Assembly: GCA_041920215.1 (NCBI GenBank)
Contig: JAYRSJ010000038.1
Span: forward strand, 1-26,908
Length of the DNA stretch: 26,908 nucleotides
Source of the DNA: JAYRSJ01 sp041920215
GTDB taxonomy: Bacteria; Pseudomonadota; Gammaproteobacteria; Burkholderiales; Burkholderiaceae_C
Reading direction: 5' to 3'
Shown here: positions 1 to 9,328 of the stretch, piece by piece
Layout: every line of letters starts with the position of its first letter
How positions within the stretch are numbered: position 1 is the stretch's first letter
The notes under the pieces: generated by a model
Database searches by the model: none
Told to the model about the DNA's origin: nothing
The model's input: only the letters and a program-made list of their open reading frames with translations
Translations under genes and position numbers: made by a program

Positions 1-792
1 GCGACGGCCATGCCCCGGCCGCTGCCGGCCCCGGTGAACGGCGGTCCCGGCAGCCAGGACAGCGACCCCACGCTGAGCCCGGACGGCCGCTATCTGCTGT
101 GGTGGAGCAGCCGCAGCGGCCACGGCGATCTCTACCTGGCCGAGCGGCTGGGCCCGGGCTTCGGTCCGCCGCTGCGCCTGCCCGCCCCCATCAACAGCGA
201 CGAGGGCAGCGAGCTCACGCCCTGGATCAGCGCCGATGGCGCCTGGCTCTACTTCGCCTCCACGCGCGACACCGGCACAGCTGCATCAGGACTGGCCAAA
301 ACCTATCGCAGCGCCTGGCCCGAGCTGCTGCGGGCGCTGGGGCCGGCGGCCCAGGCCCACAGCCAGGCCGCGCTGGATGCCGCCGTCAGCGGCTTCTGGC
401 GGGCGCTCTCGCACGGCGCCGGGCGCAGCGCCGACACCCAGGCCCTGGCGGCCCTGCTGCATCCGGAGGCGCGCGTCTGGGGCAGCCTGGTGCGCGCGCG
501 TGAGGCCCGACTCGCGCCGATGGCCGGCCCGGCGCTGCTGGAGCGGCTGGGACGCCCCGATCCGCAGCCGATGCTGGAATGCGAGCTGAGCCGCGAGCAA
601 GGCCGCTACGGCGCGCTGGCCTGGGTCTACAGCCGGGTGCGCAGCGACCGCGCGCCGGGCAGCGCCCCCTATACCGGGGTCAACAGCATGCAATGGCAGC
701 TCGGTCCGGAGGGCTGGCAGCTGCTGTCGCTGCACTATGCGCTCGACCTGCCCGGCGCGCCGCTGCCGGCGGAGGGCGCCTGCCTGCCCTGA
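1..792 (+). CDS. PD40 beta-propeller / NTF2-like protein, 5' partial
   Basis: The reading frame is open to the left edge, so the true start lies outside the window; the ATG at 10 falls inside a repeat and is unlikely to be the start. Two TolB/PD40-type blades are visible, each with the pattern LPAP(V/I)N, a short acidic stretch, SPDGRYL or SADGAWL, then a strand ending in SR or STR. This repeat is typical of WD40-like Pd40 proteins of the envelope. From about residue 110 (counting from base 10) the sequence changes to an alpha+beta segment (FWRALSHGAG, VWGSLV, WQLGPEGWQLLSLHY) that resembles an NTF2/SnoaL-like domain. This would be a propeller plus small-ligand-pocket fusion. Function unknown. 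The propeller call is fairly firm; the NTF2-like call is from strand pattern only. It converges on the ABC operon with 21 bp between stops. Confidence 0.7.
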   Translation, partial: ATAMPRPLPAPVNGGPGSQDSDPTLSPDGRYLLWWSSRSGHGDLYLAERLGPGFGPPLRLPAPINSDEGSELTPWISADGAWLYFASTRDTGTAASGLAKTYRSAWPELLRALGPAAQAHSQAALDAAVSGFWRALSHGAGRSADTQALAALLHPEARVWGSLVRAREARLAPMAGPALLERLGRPDPQPMLECELSREQGRYGALAWVYSRVRSDRAPGSAPYTGVNSMQWQLGPEGWQLLSLHYALDLPGAPLPAEGACLP

Positions 793-813
793 GCCGCGCG
801 CCGGCGCAGCCGC

Positions 814-1547
<734 letters not shown>

Positions 1548-1551
<4 letters not shown>

Positions 1552-2786
1552 AACCGTATCGCCTGCGCCGGGTCCATGCGCGCCGCCCGGCGTGCCGGCG
1601 CCCAGGCAGCCAGCACGCCGGCGGCCAGTGCCATCATGCAGACCTGCAGCGCCACCGCCGGCGGCAGCGTGATCGAGAACAGCGGAAGGCCGTCGGCGCC
1701 GCGCACGAAGTGGGTGAACAGAAAGATCAGCGTCACCGCCAGCACCACGCCCAGCAGCGAGCCCAGCAGGCCCACCAGCGCGCCCTGCAGCAGAAACACC
1801 CGCATCACCTGGCGGCGGGTCACACCCATCGCGCGCAGGATGCCGATCTCGCGGTGCTTCTGCACCACCGACACCACCAGCACGCTGGCGATGCCCAGCA
1901 CCACCACCACCATCACCACCACCCGTATCAGCGTGGTGCTGATGCTCTGCGCATTCAGCGCCGAGACCAGCTGCGCATTGCTCTGCTGCCAGCTCTCCAC
2001 CTTGTAGGGCAGGCGCCGCCCCAGCGCCTCGGCCAGGGCCTGGGCCGCCCAGACATCGTCCAGCTTCAGATCGATCTGGGTGGCGCCGCCCGGCAGGTCC
2101 AGCAGGCTCTGGGCCGAACGCAGCGGCAGCAGCACCATGCGCCGATTCAGGTCGCGCACCCCATAGTCCAGCAGGCCGACCAGGCGCACGGTGTCGCTGC
2201 GCGTGCCGGTGTTCAGCACCATGCGGTCGCCCACCTGCAGGCCCAGATCGGCGGCCAGCAGCCGCCCTACCAGGGCCTCGCCCGGCAGCAGCCGGAACTG
2301 GCCGGCCACCAGGCGACCACGCAGGCCCACGATGGGTTCATAACGTTCCAGCTCCACGCCCAGCACGGCGGCGGACCGGCTGGCCTCGCCGCGCTGGGCC
2401 AGCGCCGCGCCCGAGACCTGGGGCGAGATCGCGCCGATGCCGGGCTGGCGCGCCAGCCAGTCCTGCCAGGCCGGCCAGTTGCCCAGGCTGCGCAGGCGCT
2501 GGGCGCGCGCCTGGGTGTCGCTGAGCCCATGCACGGCCGCCGCAGCCGGCGCCGCCGGCAGCACGATCTCGTCGGCCGGGCTGATCACGATATGGGCCTG
2601 GGCGCCCAGGGTCTTCTCCAGCGTGTTGCGCTGCAGGCCGCCCACCAGGGCCGAGATATAGGCCACCACCGCCACGCCGGCGGCCACGCCGACGATGATC
2701 AGCAGGGTCTGGAAGCGCCCCTCGATCAGGAAGCGCAGGGCCAGCTGCCACTCGAAGCCCAGGCCGGCGGCGCGCTTGCCGGCCAT
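1548..2786 (-). CDS. ABC transporter permease, MacB/FtsX-like (DevC type)
   Basis: 412-residue inner-membrane permease with the four-helix topology of type VII (MacB/LolCE) transporters. One helix lies near residues 24-46, followed by a large periplasmic domain (about 50-275), then three helices near 283-308, 331-357 and 373-395. The segment after helix 2 carries the FtsX-family coupling motif (QKHREIGILRAMG), which contacts the ATPase. Unlike MacB proper, no ATPase is fused; it is supplied by the next gene. The start overlaps the adaptor stop by one base (TGATG) and the stop overlaps the ATPase start (ATGA), so the three genes form one tight operon. Such permeases do not move substrate across the inner membrane but drive export from the periplasm, mechanically coupled to an outer-membrane channel; none is encoded nearby. 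Confidence 0.93.
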
Positions 2787-4066
2787 CAGCGCATCCCGCC
2801 GGCCATCGGGTTCAACGTGGCCTCCGAGCCCGCGCTCGGCCGCGCCCGGCCCGGTGCCGCGGCCACGGCCCGCACCCGCTGCCCCGGCACCAGGCGCGGG
2901 TCCAGCAGCAGGGCATCGCCCGCCGCCAGGCCCTCCAGCACTTCCGCCTGCTCCAGGCTGCGCAGGCCCAGCCTGACCGTGCGCTCCTGCACCCGCCCGT
3001 CCTGCACGATGGCCACCCGGCCGCTGTCACCGGCATCGCTGCGCAGCGCTGCCAGCGGCAGCACCAGCGCACGCTCGCGCTGGCCGGTCAGCAGCTCCAC
3101 CGACAGCGTCATGTCCTCGCGCAGAAAGCCGGGCGGCGTGCCGCTTGGCCGCAGCCAGACCTGCACCGCGCCGCGCTGCGCATCCACCAGCGGCGCCAGC
3201 CGCTCCAGCCTGGCCTCGAAGCGCTGGCGCGGATAGGCATCGGCCAGCACATGGGCAAGCTGGCCAGGCTGCAGCTGGCCCAAATAGCGCTCATCGACCA
3301 GGGCCAGCAGCTCCACCGGCCCGTCCACGCTTTGCACCAGCAGCGCACGGCCGGGCTGGACGATCTGGCCCGGTTCGGCGCTGCGCTGCAGCAGCAGCCC
3401 GTCGTCCACCGCACGCAGGCTGGCCTGGTCCAGCCGGGCCTGGGCCGCGGCCGCCGCGGCCTCGGCCGCCTGCAGCTGGGCCAGGGCCGAGGCCGCCTCG
3501 GCGCCGCTGCGGTTCTGGGCCTGCAGGGCCGCCTCGGCGGCGCGCTGCTGGGCGCCGGCGCTGTCCAGCGCCCGCCGCGCCTCGTCGAGGCGGGCCGGGC
3601 TCAGGAAGCCGGCCTTGACCAGATCCTGACTGCGCTGCCAATCGCGCTCGGCCACCGCCAGCTGGGCGGCGGCCTGGGCGCGCTGTGCCTCGGCGGCGAT
3701 CAGGCCCTGCTCACGCTGGCCGCGCATACGCTCACGGGCCTGCGCGGCCAGGGCCTGGGCCTGCTGGGCGGCGGCGCGCCATTCGGCATCGTCGAGCTGC
3801 AGCAAGACCTGACCCCGGCTGACCCGCTGCCCTTCGCGCAGGGCCACCGTCGCGACCCGGCCGGTCAGTGTGCTGCCCAGCTCGACCCGGCGCGGCGACT
3901 CCACCCGGGCGCTGAACTGCAGGCTCTGGCGCAAGGGCTGCTGCTGCAGCCGCAGCACCTCGACGGTCGGCGGCCGCCACCACAGCCAGGCGGCAAGCAG
4001 CAGGATCAGCAGCAGGCCCAGGGCCCACAACAAGCGCGAACGAAGCAGCACAGACAGCGATGACAC
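2786..4066 (-). CDS. HlyD/MacA-type periplasmic adaptor subunit
   Basis: 426-residue membrane-fusion protein that would bridge the FtsX-type permease and an outer-membrane TolC-like channel. An N-terminal membrane anchor (about 12-28, LWALGLLLILLLAAWLWW) is followed by the barrel-sandwich half motif GRVATVALREGQRVSRGQVLLQL. A long Ala/Gln/Arg-rich helical hairpin comes next (roughly 90-215), then the second lipoyl half (DGLLLQRSAEPGQIVQPG), a beta-barrel and a membrane-proximal domain. The start is GTG at 4066, preceded by GAGGG six bases upstream. It is first in the operon, 28 bp downstream of the methyltransferase stop. The hairpin is almost entirely Ala, Gln, Glu and Arg, consistent with a coiled coil. 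Substrate unknown. Confidence 0.92.
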   Translation of the reverse strand: MSSLSVLLRSRLLWALGLLLILLLAAWLWWRPPTVEVLRLQQQPLRQSLQFSARVESPRRVELGSTLTGRVATVALREGQRVSRGQVLLQLDDAEWRAAAQQAQALAAQARERMRGQREQGLIAAEAQRAQAAAQLAVAERDWQRSQDLVKAGFLSPARLDEARRALDSAGAQQRAAEAALQAQNRSGAEAASALAQLQAAEAAAAAAQARLDQASLRAVDDGLLLQRSAEPGQIVQPGRALLVQSVDGPVELLALVDERYLGQLQPGQLAHVLADAYPRQRFEARLERLAPLVDAQRGAVQVWLRPSGTPPGFLREDMTLSVELLTGQRERALVLPLAALRSDAGDSGRVAIVQDGRVQERTVRLGLRSLEQAEVLEGLAAGDALLLDPRLVPGQRVRAVAAAPGRARPSAGSEATLNPMAGGMR

Positions 4067-4094
4067 CGGCGTCCCTCAGAGATGGCGAACGATA

Positions 4095-5348
4095 CTAGCA
4101 GCGCCAGGCGGCCGGCTGCTCCAGCAGCAGGCTTTCCAGGCATTGCTCGCGCAGGCCGTAGAAGCGCTTGATCTCGGCGATCTGGGCCAGCAGCTCGGGC
4201 CGCTTCTTCTGCGCGGCGGCCAGGGCGGCGCCCTGCTTCTTCACCGCCAGGATCATCTTGTTCTTGCTGGTGTGCTCCAGCGCGATGAATTCGAAGACCT
4301 GGGTCTCGTAGCCTTCGGCCTCCAGCAGCAGTGCGCGCAGGCTGTCGGTCACCATCTCCGCCTCCTGGCCCAGATGGATGCCATGCTGCAGCAGCGGGCG
4401 CAGCACCGCCGGCGTCTGCATCTGCGGCCGCAGCTGCTTGTGGCAGCAGGGCGAGCACATGATGATGGCGGCGCCGGCGCGCAGACCCAGATGGATGGCG
4501 TAGTCGGTCGCGATATCGCAGGCATGCAGCGCGATCATCACGTCCAGCCGCGCCGGCTGGTAGTGGCGCACATCGCCCTGCACAAAGCGCAGACCGGCGA
4601 GGCCGTGCCGCTGCGCCGCGGCATTGCACAGCTGCACCATGTCCTCACGCAGCTCGATGCCGCTGACCTCGGCTTTTCTGCCCAGCACGGTGCTGAGCCA
4701 GTCGTACATCGCGAAGGTCAGATAGCCCTTGCCGGAGCCGAAGTCGCTGACATGCACCTCGGCGCTGTCGGCCAGCGGGCTGTTCTTGAGCGCCGCGCCC
4801 ATCACCTCGATGAACTTGTTGATCTGCTTCCATTTGCGCGACATCGCCGGCACCAGCTGGCGCTCGCCGCCCTTGGCCTCGTGGGTCAGGCCCAGATCGG
4901 TCCAGAAGGGCTTGGTCAGTTCCAGGTAGCGCTGCTTTTCCTTGTCATGCGCCGCATCGATGGGGGCGGTCTCGGCCGCCTTGCCGACGCGCAGGCTGGG
5001 TTTGCCCTTGCGGCTGTAGGCCAGCTGGATCTCGCGGCCAGCGGCCAGCAGGTGCGCGTTCTGGAACTGCGTGCCCAGCAGCGCCTCGATCAGGGCCAGA
5101 CCTTCGTCCAGCGGGTGGTTCTTGGTGATGTCCTTGGTCTGATGGCGCCACAGAAAGGACAGCTGGCGCTCGCCGCGCAGCTGCACCTCGCGCACCGTCA
5201 AGCGCTCCAGCCTGTCTTCGGCGGGCCCGCTGTACTTGCTCAGCAGCAGCTTGACGAAGCCGCCGTCGGCCAGCGCCGTCTTCAGCAGCAGGGCGAAACG
5301 CTGCGCGGCATCGGCCTCGGGTCGGTCCTCGATCAGGTGGGTGAACAT
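4095..5348 (-). CDS. SAM-dependent methyltransferase, Methyltransf_32 family
   Basis: Class I SAM-dependent methyltransferase of about 417 residues. The SAM-binding loop is DFGSGKGYLTF (about 202-212), followed by the acidic ribose-binding strand GIELRE and the motif ALHACDIATDYAI (about 273-285). A cysteine-rich CSPCCHKQ (298-305) follows, typical of the PF13679 group that also includes eukaryotic METTL25-like and GSTCD-like proteins. The N-terminal 130 residues form a separate family-specific region and the C-terminal tail is basic. The substrate of bacterial members is not established; an RNA target has been suggested for relatives but the sequence does not show it. I chose the ATG at 5348. 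A TTG at 5357 gives three extra residues and neither has a clear ribosome binding site. Divergent from the SUMF1-fold gene across about 60 bp. Confidence 0.85.
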   Translation of the reverse strand: MFTHLIEDRPEADAAQRFALLLKTALADGGFVKLLLSKYSGPAEDRLERLTVREVQLRGERQLSFLWRHQTKDITKNHPLDEGLALIEALLGTQFQNAHLLAAGREIQLAYSRKGKPSLRVGKAAETAPIDAAHDKEKQRYLELTKPFWTDLGLTHEAKGGERQLVPAMSRKWKQINKFIEVMGAALKNSPLADSAEVHVSDFGSGKGYLTFAMYDWLSTVLGRKAEVSGIELREDMVQLCNAAAQRHGLAGLRFVQGDVRHYQPARLDVMIALHACDIATDYAIHLGLRAGAAIIMCSPCCHKQLRPQMQTPAVLRPLLQHGIHLGQEAEMVTDSLRALLLEAEGYETQVFEFIALEHTSKNKMILAVKKQGAALAAAQKKRPELLAQIAEIKRFYGLREQCLESLLLEQPAAWRC

Positions 5349-5407
5349 CGTCGTCAAGAGAGCAAAGCCCGATTTTCCTTCATTGCCCGGCGGCTCAGCA
5401 TGCAGGC

Positions 5408-6388
5408 ATGAGATCCGCCTTGCTGTGCTGCTGCCTGTTGCTGCTACCCCTTAGCCCGAGCCAGGCCCAGACCGTGGAGCGCAACAGCCTGGGCATGCGC
5501 TTCGTCCGCCTGCCCGCCGGCGAGTTCCTGATGGGCAGTGAGGAGACGCCCGAGGCCCTGGCGCGCGACTTTGCGCAGCTGCCGCCCGAGCGCTTCAAGC
5601 TGCTGGCCGACGAGACACCGGTGCACCGGGTGCGCATCAGCAAGCCCTTCTGGATGGGCCAGCATGAGCTGACCGTGGGCCAGTTCCGGCGCTTCGTCGA
5701 GGCCTCGGGCTACCGCCCGGAATCCGAGGCCGACGGCAGCGGCGGCTATGGCTGGCGGGCCGATTACGACCCCGCCACCAACCCGCGCGGCGATGCCTTC
5801 GAGGGGCGCGACCCGCGCTACTCCTGGCGCAACCCGGGCTTCCCGCAGGGCGACGATCACCCGGTCACCAATATCAGCTGGAACGATGCGCAGGCCTTGG
5901 CCGCCTGGCTGACGAAGACCGAGGGCCGGCGCTACCGCCTGCCCACCGAGGCCGAGTGGGAATACGCCTGCCGCGCCGGCACGCGCAGCCGCTACTCGTC
6001 CGGCGACGATCCGCAAAGCCTGCTGAAGGTCGCCAATGTCTTCGATGAGGACAGCGCGAAACACTGGCCACGCTGGCGGGCCATGGCCCTACAAGGCCGC
6101 GACGGCCATGCCTTCACCGCCCCGGTGGGCAGCTTCGCGCCCAATGCCTGGGGCCTGCACGATATGCACGGCAATGTCTGGGAATGGGTGGCCGACTGGC
6201 ATGACGACGACTACTACGCGCGCTCGCCGGTGGACGACCCGCAGGGACCGGCCGAGGGCACGGTACGGGTGCGGCGCGGCGGCTCCTGGCATACCTGGGC
6301 CTTCTATGCCCGCGCGGCCTACCGCAACTGGAACACGCCCAGCACCCGCTACACCCTGGTGGGCGTGCGCCTGCTCAGGGAAGACTAG
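5408..6388 (+). CDS. SUMF1/FGE-fold protein lacking the catalytic cysteines
   Basis: 326-residue exported protein. Residues 1-20 form a signal peptide (hydrophobic core with three Cys, likely cleaved after SQA). The rest is one formylglycine-generating-enzyme-type domain: NSLGMRFVRLPAGEFLMGS near the N-terminus, PFWMGQHELTVGQFRRFV, HPVTNISWNDAQALAAWL, YRLPTEAEWEYACRAG, GLHDMHGNVWEWVADW and RVRRGGSW. In true copper-dependent FGEs the segment after RGGSW holds two catalytic cysteines five residues apart. Here that segment reads HTWAFYARAAYR, so both positions are non-Cys. It is therefore unlikely to convert sulfatase cysteine to formylglycine. Relatives without the cysteines act in other reactions (EgtB-type, PvdO-type) or as sugar- or metal-binding scaffolds. 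The stop overlaps the convergent hydrolase gene by 14 bp. Confidence 0.88.
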   Translation: MRSALLCCCLLLLPLSPSQAQTVERNSLGMRFVRLPAGEFLMGSEETPEALARDFAQLPPERFKLLADETPVHRVRISKPFWMGQHELTVGQFRRFVEASGYRPESEADGSGGYGWRADYDPATNPRGDAFEGRDPRYSWRNPGFPQGDDHPVTNISWNDAQALAAWLTKTEGRRYRLPTEAEWEYACRAGTRSRYSSGDDPQSLLKVANVFDEDSAKHWPRWRAMALQGRDGHAFTAPVGSFAPNAWGLHDMHGNVWEWVADWHDDDYYARSPVDDPQGPAEGTVRVRRGGSWHTWAFYARAAYRNWNTPSTRYTLVGVRLLRED

Positions 6389-7355
6389 CGCGCAGCGCCG
6401 GGCACAGCCCGACCCCGTCGGCGGCCCAGCGTTCCAGGCCCGCCCACAGCCGCTGCAGACCGTCGAAGCCGGGGCGCTGCAAACCGTGATCGGCCCCCGC
6501 GACCTGCCGGCTGCAGAAGGCCTCGCCCTTGGCCAGCCGGGCACGCTCGGCAAAGCGCAGATAGGCGGCGGCCGGCACCGCCGCATCGCGCTCGCCCCAG
6601 ACTTGCACCAGCGGCAGCGGGCTCTGCAGCAGCGCCTGCGCGCTGCGCCAGCGCCACAGGCTGCGCCAGTAGCGCAGCGTGCGCCCGTCGACGATCTCCT
6701 CGTCCGGCCGGGCCGAGGCCTGGGCCTGCGCCAGCGCCTGCCAGGCCGGCCCCTCGCCCAGCGCCTCGGCCTGCAGCGCGCCGGCGTCGACCGGGTCCAG
6801 GCCCGAACCGCCCAGCATGATCAGGGCGCGGCTTTGCGGCAGTGCATCCGCGAGAAAGGGCAGCAGTTCGGCGCCTTCCGAGATGCCCAGCAGCAGCAGC
6901 GGCAGCTCGCGCAGCCGCGGCGGCGCCAGGGCCTCGTGGGCACGCAGCGCGGCGCCGGCATCGCGCAGCCACTGGCCCAGGTCATCGCGCTCGACGAAGC
7001 CGGGCGGGCAGCGCAACGGCGCGGCGCCCGCGTCGGGCTGCACGCCGGGCTTGTGCAGCAGCAGCACATGGGCGCTGCGCAGGCCGGCGAACATGCGATC
7101 GGCCAGCGCGCGCAGGCCGCTGCAGCCCGAGCCGGGCAGCACCACGACGCGGTAGCGGGCCGGCCCGTCCAGCGCTTCGCGGCGCAGCGCCAGCAGGCTG
7201 TCGCCGGCATCGTGCAGCGGCAGGGCCTGGCCGACAAAGCCGGCAGCCGGGTCGGGCAAGGAGGCGGGTGCAAGAAAAGACGGCGCCGCAGCGCCGTCCT
7301 TGAGCATCAGGCCCAGCAGCAGCGCCGCCAGGCTCAGGCGCAGGCCTGCACTCAT
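6375..7355 (-). CDS. Secreted alpha/beta hydrolase
   Basis: 326-residue protein with an N-terminal signal peptide (1-24, ending GAAA) and an alpha/beta-hydrolase core. VVLPGSGCSG (71-80) suits the oxyanion-hole loop. The nucleophile elbow is LGISEG with Ser159, the acid is Asp257 in QVWGERDAAVP, and the catalytic His is His290 in VAGADHGLQ. The spacing is normal for a serine esterase/peptidase-type hydrolase. Natural substrate unknown. The start ATG overlaps the stop of the upstream CsgG-like gene by four bases (ATGA), so it is translationally coupled to the Lpo cluster. That suggests an envelope-related role, although such coupling can be incidental. The 3' end overlaps the convergent SUMF1-fold gene. 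Confidence 0.85.
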   Translation of the reverse strand: MSAGLRLSLAALLLGLMLKDGAAAPSFLAPASLPDPAAGFVGQALPLHDAGDSLLALRREALDGPARYRVVVLPGSGCSGLRALADRMFAGLRSAHVLLLHKPGVQPDAGAAPLRCPPGFVERDDLGQWLRDAGAALRAHEALAPPRLRELPLLLLGISEGAELLPFLADALPQSRALIMLGGSGLDPVDAGALQAEALGEGPAWQALAQAQASARPDEEIVDGRTLRYWRSLWRWRSAQALLQSPLPLVQVWGERDAAVPAAAYLRFAERARLAKGEAFCSRQVAGADHGLQRPGFDGLQRLWAGLERWAADGVGLCPALRASLP

Positions 7356-8233
7356 TTGAGGATGATGGCGGTTTCCTGCTGCTGGGGCTTGGGCTCGCGC
7401 ACGGCCGCCGGCCGGCCGCCCTCGGACTCGGGCAGCGGCGGCAGCTCCAACTGCTCGGCCATCTGCTCGTAGACATTGGCCGCCAGGCTGCGCGAGGTGT
7501 CGCGCATGACCTGACCCCGGTTGGGCCGCACCACATCGCCGCGGTTGGAAATCAGCTTGGTGTCGTTGCCGGCACCCTGGGCCGAGAAGGCCGAGATGAT
7601 CTCGTAGGTCTTGGTGTTGATCAGCGAGAAGTCCGCCACCAGGTCCAGGCTGAACTGGTAGGAGGCGCTGGTCGTGCCCTGCAGCGGCGAGAGCTGGTCG
7701 CGGAACTCCAGGCTGCTCAGCGTGCCGAACAGCACATAGTCGGCGCCGGGGAACTCGCCCTTCTTGATGCGGGCGATGATGTCGTGCACCTCGGGCTGGC
7801 GCACCAGCTTGGCCATCTTGCCGGTCTGGATCTGGTTCAGCGCCTGCTCGGCCTTGCTGTGCTGCGGGCCGCCGTCGTCGAAGCCCTTGCCCTGCACCAG
7901 CCGCACCGCGCCGCCCTTGAGCAGGGCGCCGCGGATGTCATTGCTGAAGCTGCGCAGCTCGCGCTGCTCCATATAGCTGTGGGTGCCGGCCACATAGGTG
8001 CCGGCGCTCTGGTGGGTGGCGACGATGCCATGCTGGTTGGCGCTGACGCCGCCGCTGCTCTTGAGCTGGGCGGCCTCGAAATACTCGGCCACCCGCTGGG
8101 TATAGGCCAGGTCGGTGACCGCCACCTTGGGCGGCGGCTTGCCGATGCGTTGGGCCTGGCTGGGCAGGCTGAGGGCGCTCGCCAGGGCCAGCAGGCCCAG
8201 GCTGAGGATGCGTCTTTGCTTGATGATGCTCAT
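7352..8233 (-). CDS. CsgG/LpoB-like periplasmic protein
   Basis: 293-residue protein with a cleavable signal peptide (likely cut after PSQA, residue 27) and no lipobox cysteine. The mature part starts KVAVTDLAY, the first strand of the CsgG/LpoB/TolB-N-like fold. The strands GADYVLFGTLSSLEF and FSLDLVADFSLINTKTYEI are the typical CsgG/LpoB core, in which an inherited strand pair recognises a synthesis partner. The tail (about 260-293) is Pro/Glu/Gln-rich and probably disordered. It follows lpoB by 16 bp and is coupled to the hydrolase by ATGA. Relatives are outer-membrane lipoproteins (CsgG, LpoB), so lack of a lipid anchor is notable. I infer a role as partner or paralogue of LpoB in envelope assembly; the exact function is unknown. 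Confidence 0.75.
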   Translation of the reverse strand: MSIIKQRRILSLGLLALASALSLPSQAQRIGKPPPKVAVTDLAYTQRVAEYFEAAQLKSSGGVSANQHGIVATHQSAGTYVAGTHSYMEQRELRSFSNDIRGALLKGGAVRLVQGKGFDDGGPQHSKAEQALNQIQTGKMAKLVRQPEVHDIIARIKKGEFPGADYVLFGTLSSLEFRDQLSPLQGTTSASYQFSLDLVADFSLINTKTYEIISAFSAQGAGNDTKLISNRGDVVRPNRGQVMRDTSRSLAANVYEQMAEQLELPPLPESEGGRPAAVREPKPQQQETAIILK

Positions 8234-8249
8234 CTGTGCGGCTCCCGGC

Positions 8250-8867
8250 TCAGCGCTTGCTGGTCTTGCGGATTTCCTTCTCTTCCGCCCACTCGATCGT
8301 GCCTTCCTCGACGTCGAACATCTTCAGCGTGAACTTGTAGAACACGTCCTTGGTGTTGGCGCTTTGCTTGACGATGCTGGTCAGCTCGCCCTCCAGGCTG
8401 TACTTGGCGGCCGTCATCTGGCCGACCTTGGCCTGGGTTTTCTGCTTGTACAGCCCGCTCTGGGTCTGGCGCTGTAGCTCGTCGACGCCGGACTGCATCT
8501 CCTGGATCGAGCGGGTGAAACGCACCTTGCCCGACTTGACCAGCTGGGTCTGGATGGAGTTCATCACATTGGTGGTGTCGATGTACTCGCTGGTCTTGTT
8601 CTTGACGGTAGAGACGGTCACCGTGGGGCGGCCCTGGAAGATGCCGGTCTCCAGCAAGCTGCCGACCATCTTCTCGGCAATCATCTGCAGATCGGTGGAG
8701 CCGAACTCATTGGTCACCAGCTCCACGCCCTTGGCATCGCCGTAGTTGACCTGGCGCTGGAAGCGCACCACCGGCGAGGACACGGTGGTCTCGCAGGCCA
8801 CCAGGGTCAGCAGCAGGGCTGCGGCACCCAGCTTCATCAGCAGGGACTTGTTCATGATCGTGTACAT
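8250..8867 (-). CDS. lpoB: Penicillin-binding protein activator LpoB
   Basis: About 205 residues. In enterobacteria, LpoB is an outer-membrane lipoprotein that reaches through the peptidoglycan and stimulates the bifunctional synthase PBP1B. Here the N-terminus is a lipoprotein signal peptide with lipobox LVAC (Cys25). The core contains FGSTDLQMIAEKMVGSLL, VSTVKNKTSEYIDTT, a basic helix QTQLVKSGKVRFTRS and KFTLKMFDVEEGTIEW, matching the LpoB fold (the last is the family's W-ending strand). The start at 8867 is chosen because AAAGGAA lies about nine bases upstream. The later ATG at 8855 has no ribosome binding site, and a longer reading to 8912 would add residues upstream of that site. Neighbouring YcfL-like and COG3014 genes support the name, since ycfL and lpoB are also adjacent in E. 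coli. Confidence 0.87.
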   Translation of the reverse strand: MYTIMNKSLLMKLGAAALLLTLVACETTVSSPVVRFQRQVNYGDAKGVELVTNEFGSTDLQMIAEKMVGSLLETGIFQGRPTVTVSTVKNKTSEYIDTTNVMNSIQTQLVKSGKVRFTRSIQEMQSGVDELQRQTQSGLYKQKTQAKVGQMTAAKYSLEGELTSIVKQSANTKDVFYKFTLKMFDVEEGTIEWAEEKEIRKTSKR

Positions 8868-8895
8868 GCCTGTTGTTCCTTTCACAGCAGCGGGC

Positions 8896-9309
8896 TCACT
8901 TGGCCTCGACATTCATTTCCAGACGCAGATCGACCGCAGCGGCGCTCGGGGCCACGCTCTTGATGGTCTGGATCTGCTGGCCCAGCACCGGGGTCTGCTT
9001 CCAGGACTCGCCATCGCCGACCTGGTTGCCGTTGGCGTCCAGCCACTTGAAGCGGTGGAAGACCATGCGGTCCTTGTTCTGCACATTCTGCAGATCGGCC
9101 TGCACCACCAGCACATCGTTCTTGCGCACGATGCGCATCTCGCTGACCTTGATGCCATTGGGCTTGCCGCGCAGATTCATCTTGGCGGCGATGGCCGGCG
9201 AGCTGGCGTCGGATTCCTCGGCCTGGGCCGGAGCCAGGCTCAGCAGGCCCAGGCCGGCCAGCAGCGCAGCTGCAGCGATCCTGCGGCTCGTCATCATCGT
9301 CGTGTTCAT
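8896..9309 (-). CDS. YcfL-like protein (DUF1425)
   Basis: 137-residue exported protein. The signal peptide runs to about residue 30 (SLAPAQA then EES). The mature domain, VSEMRIVRKNDVLVVQADLQN, RMVFHRFKWLDANGNQV and SWKQTPVLGQQIQTIKSVAP, matches the DUF1425 pattern: a small beta-sandwich with FKWLDxNG turn and a conserved W. E. coli ycfL lies directly upstream of lpoB, and the same order is seen here with a 28-bp gap. There is no lipobox, so the protein is probably soluble in the periplasm. Function of the family is unknown; neighbourhood suggests a link to peptidoglycan synthesis control. It starts 19 bp after the stop of the COG3014 gene. Confidence 0.82.
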   Translation of the reverse strand: MNTTMMTSRRIAAAALLAGLGLLSLAPAQAEESDASSPAIAAKMNLRGKPNGIKVSEMRIVRKNDVLVVQADLQNVQNKDRMVFHRFKWLDANGNQVGDGESWKQTPVLGQQIQTIKSVAPSAAAVDLRLEMNVEAK

Positions 9310-9328
9310 CTCGGTTCTCTCTCTCCAC

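Noticed and set aside
1710..3236. Long plus-strand frame with poly-His opposite the permease and adaptor
   Set aside because: The His run is the reverse complement of a Val/Met-rich membrane helix in the real permease; no ribosome site or domain.
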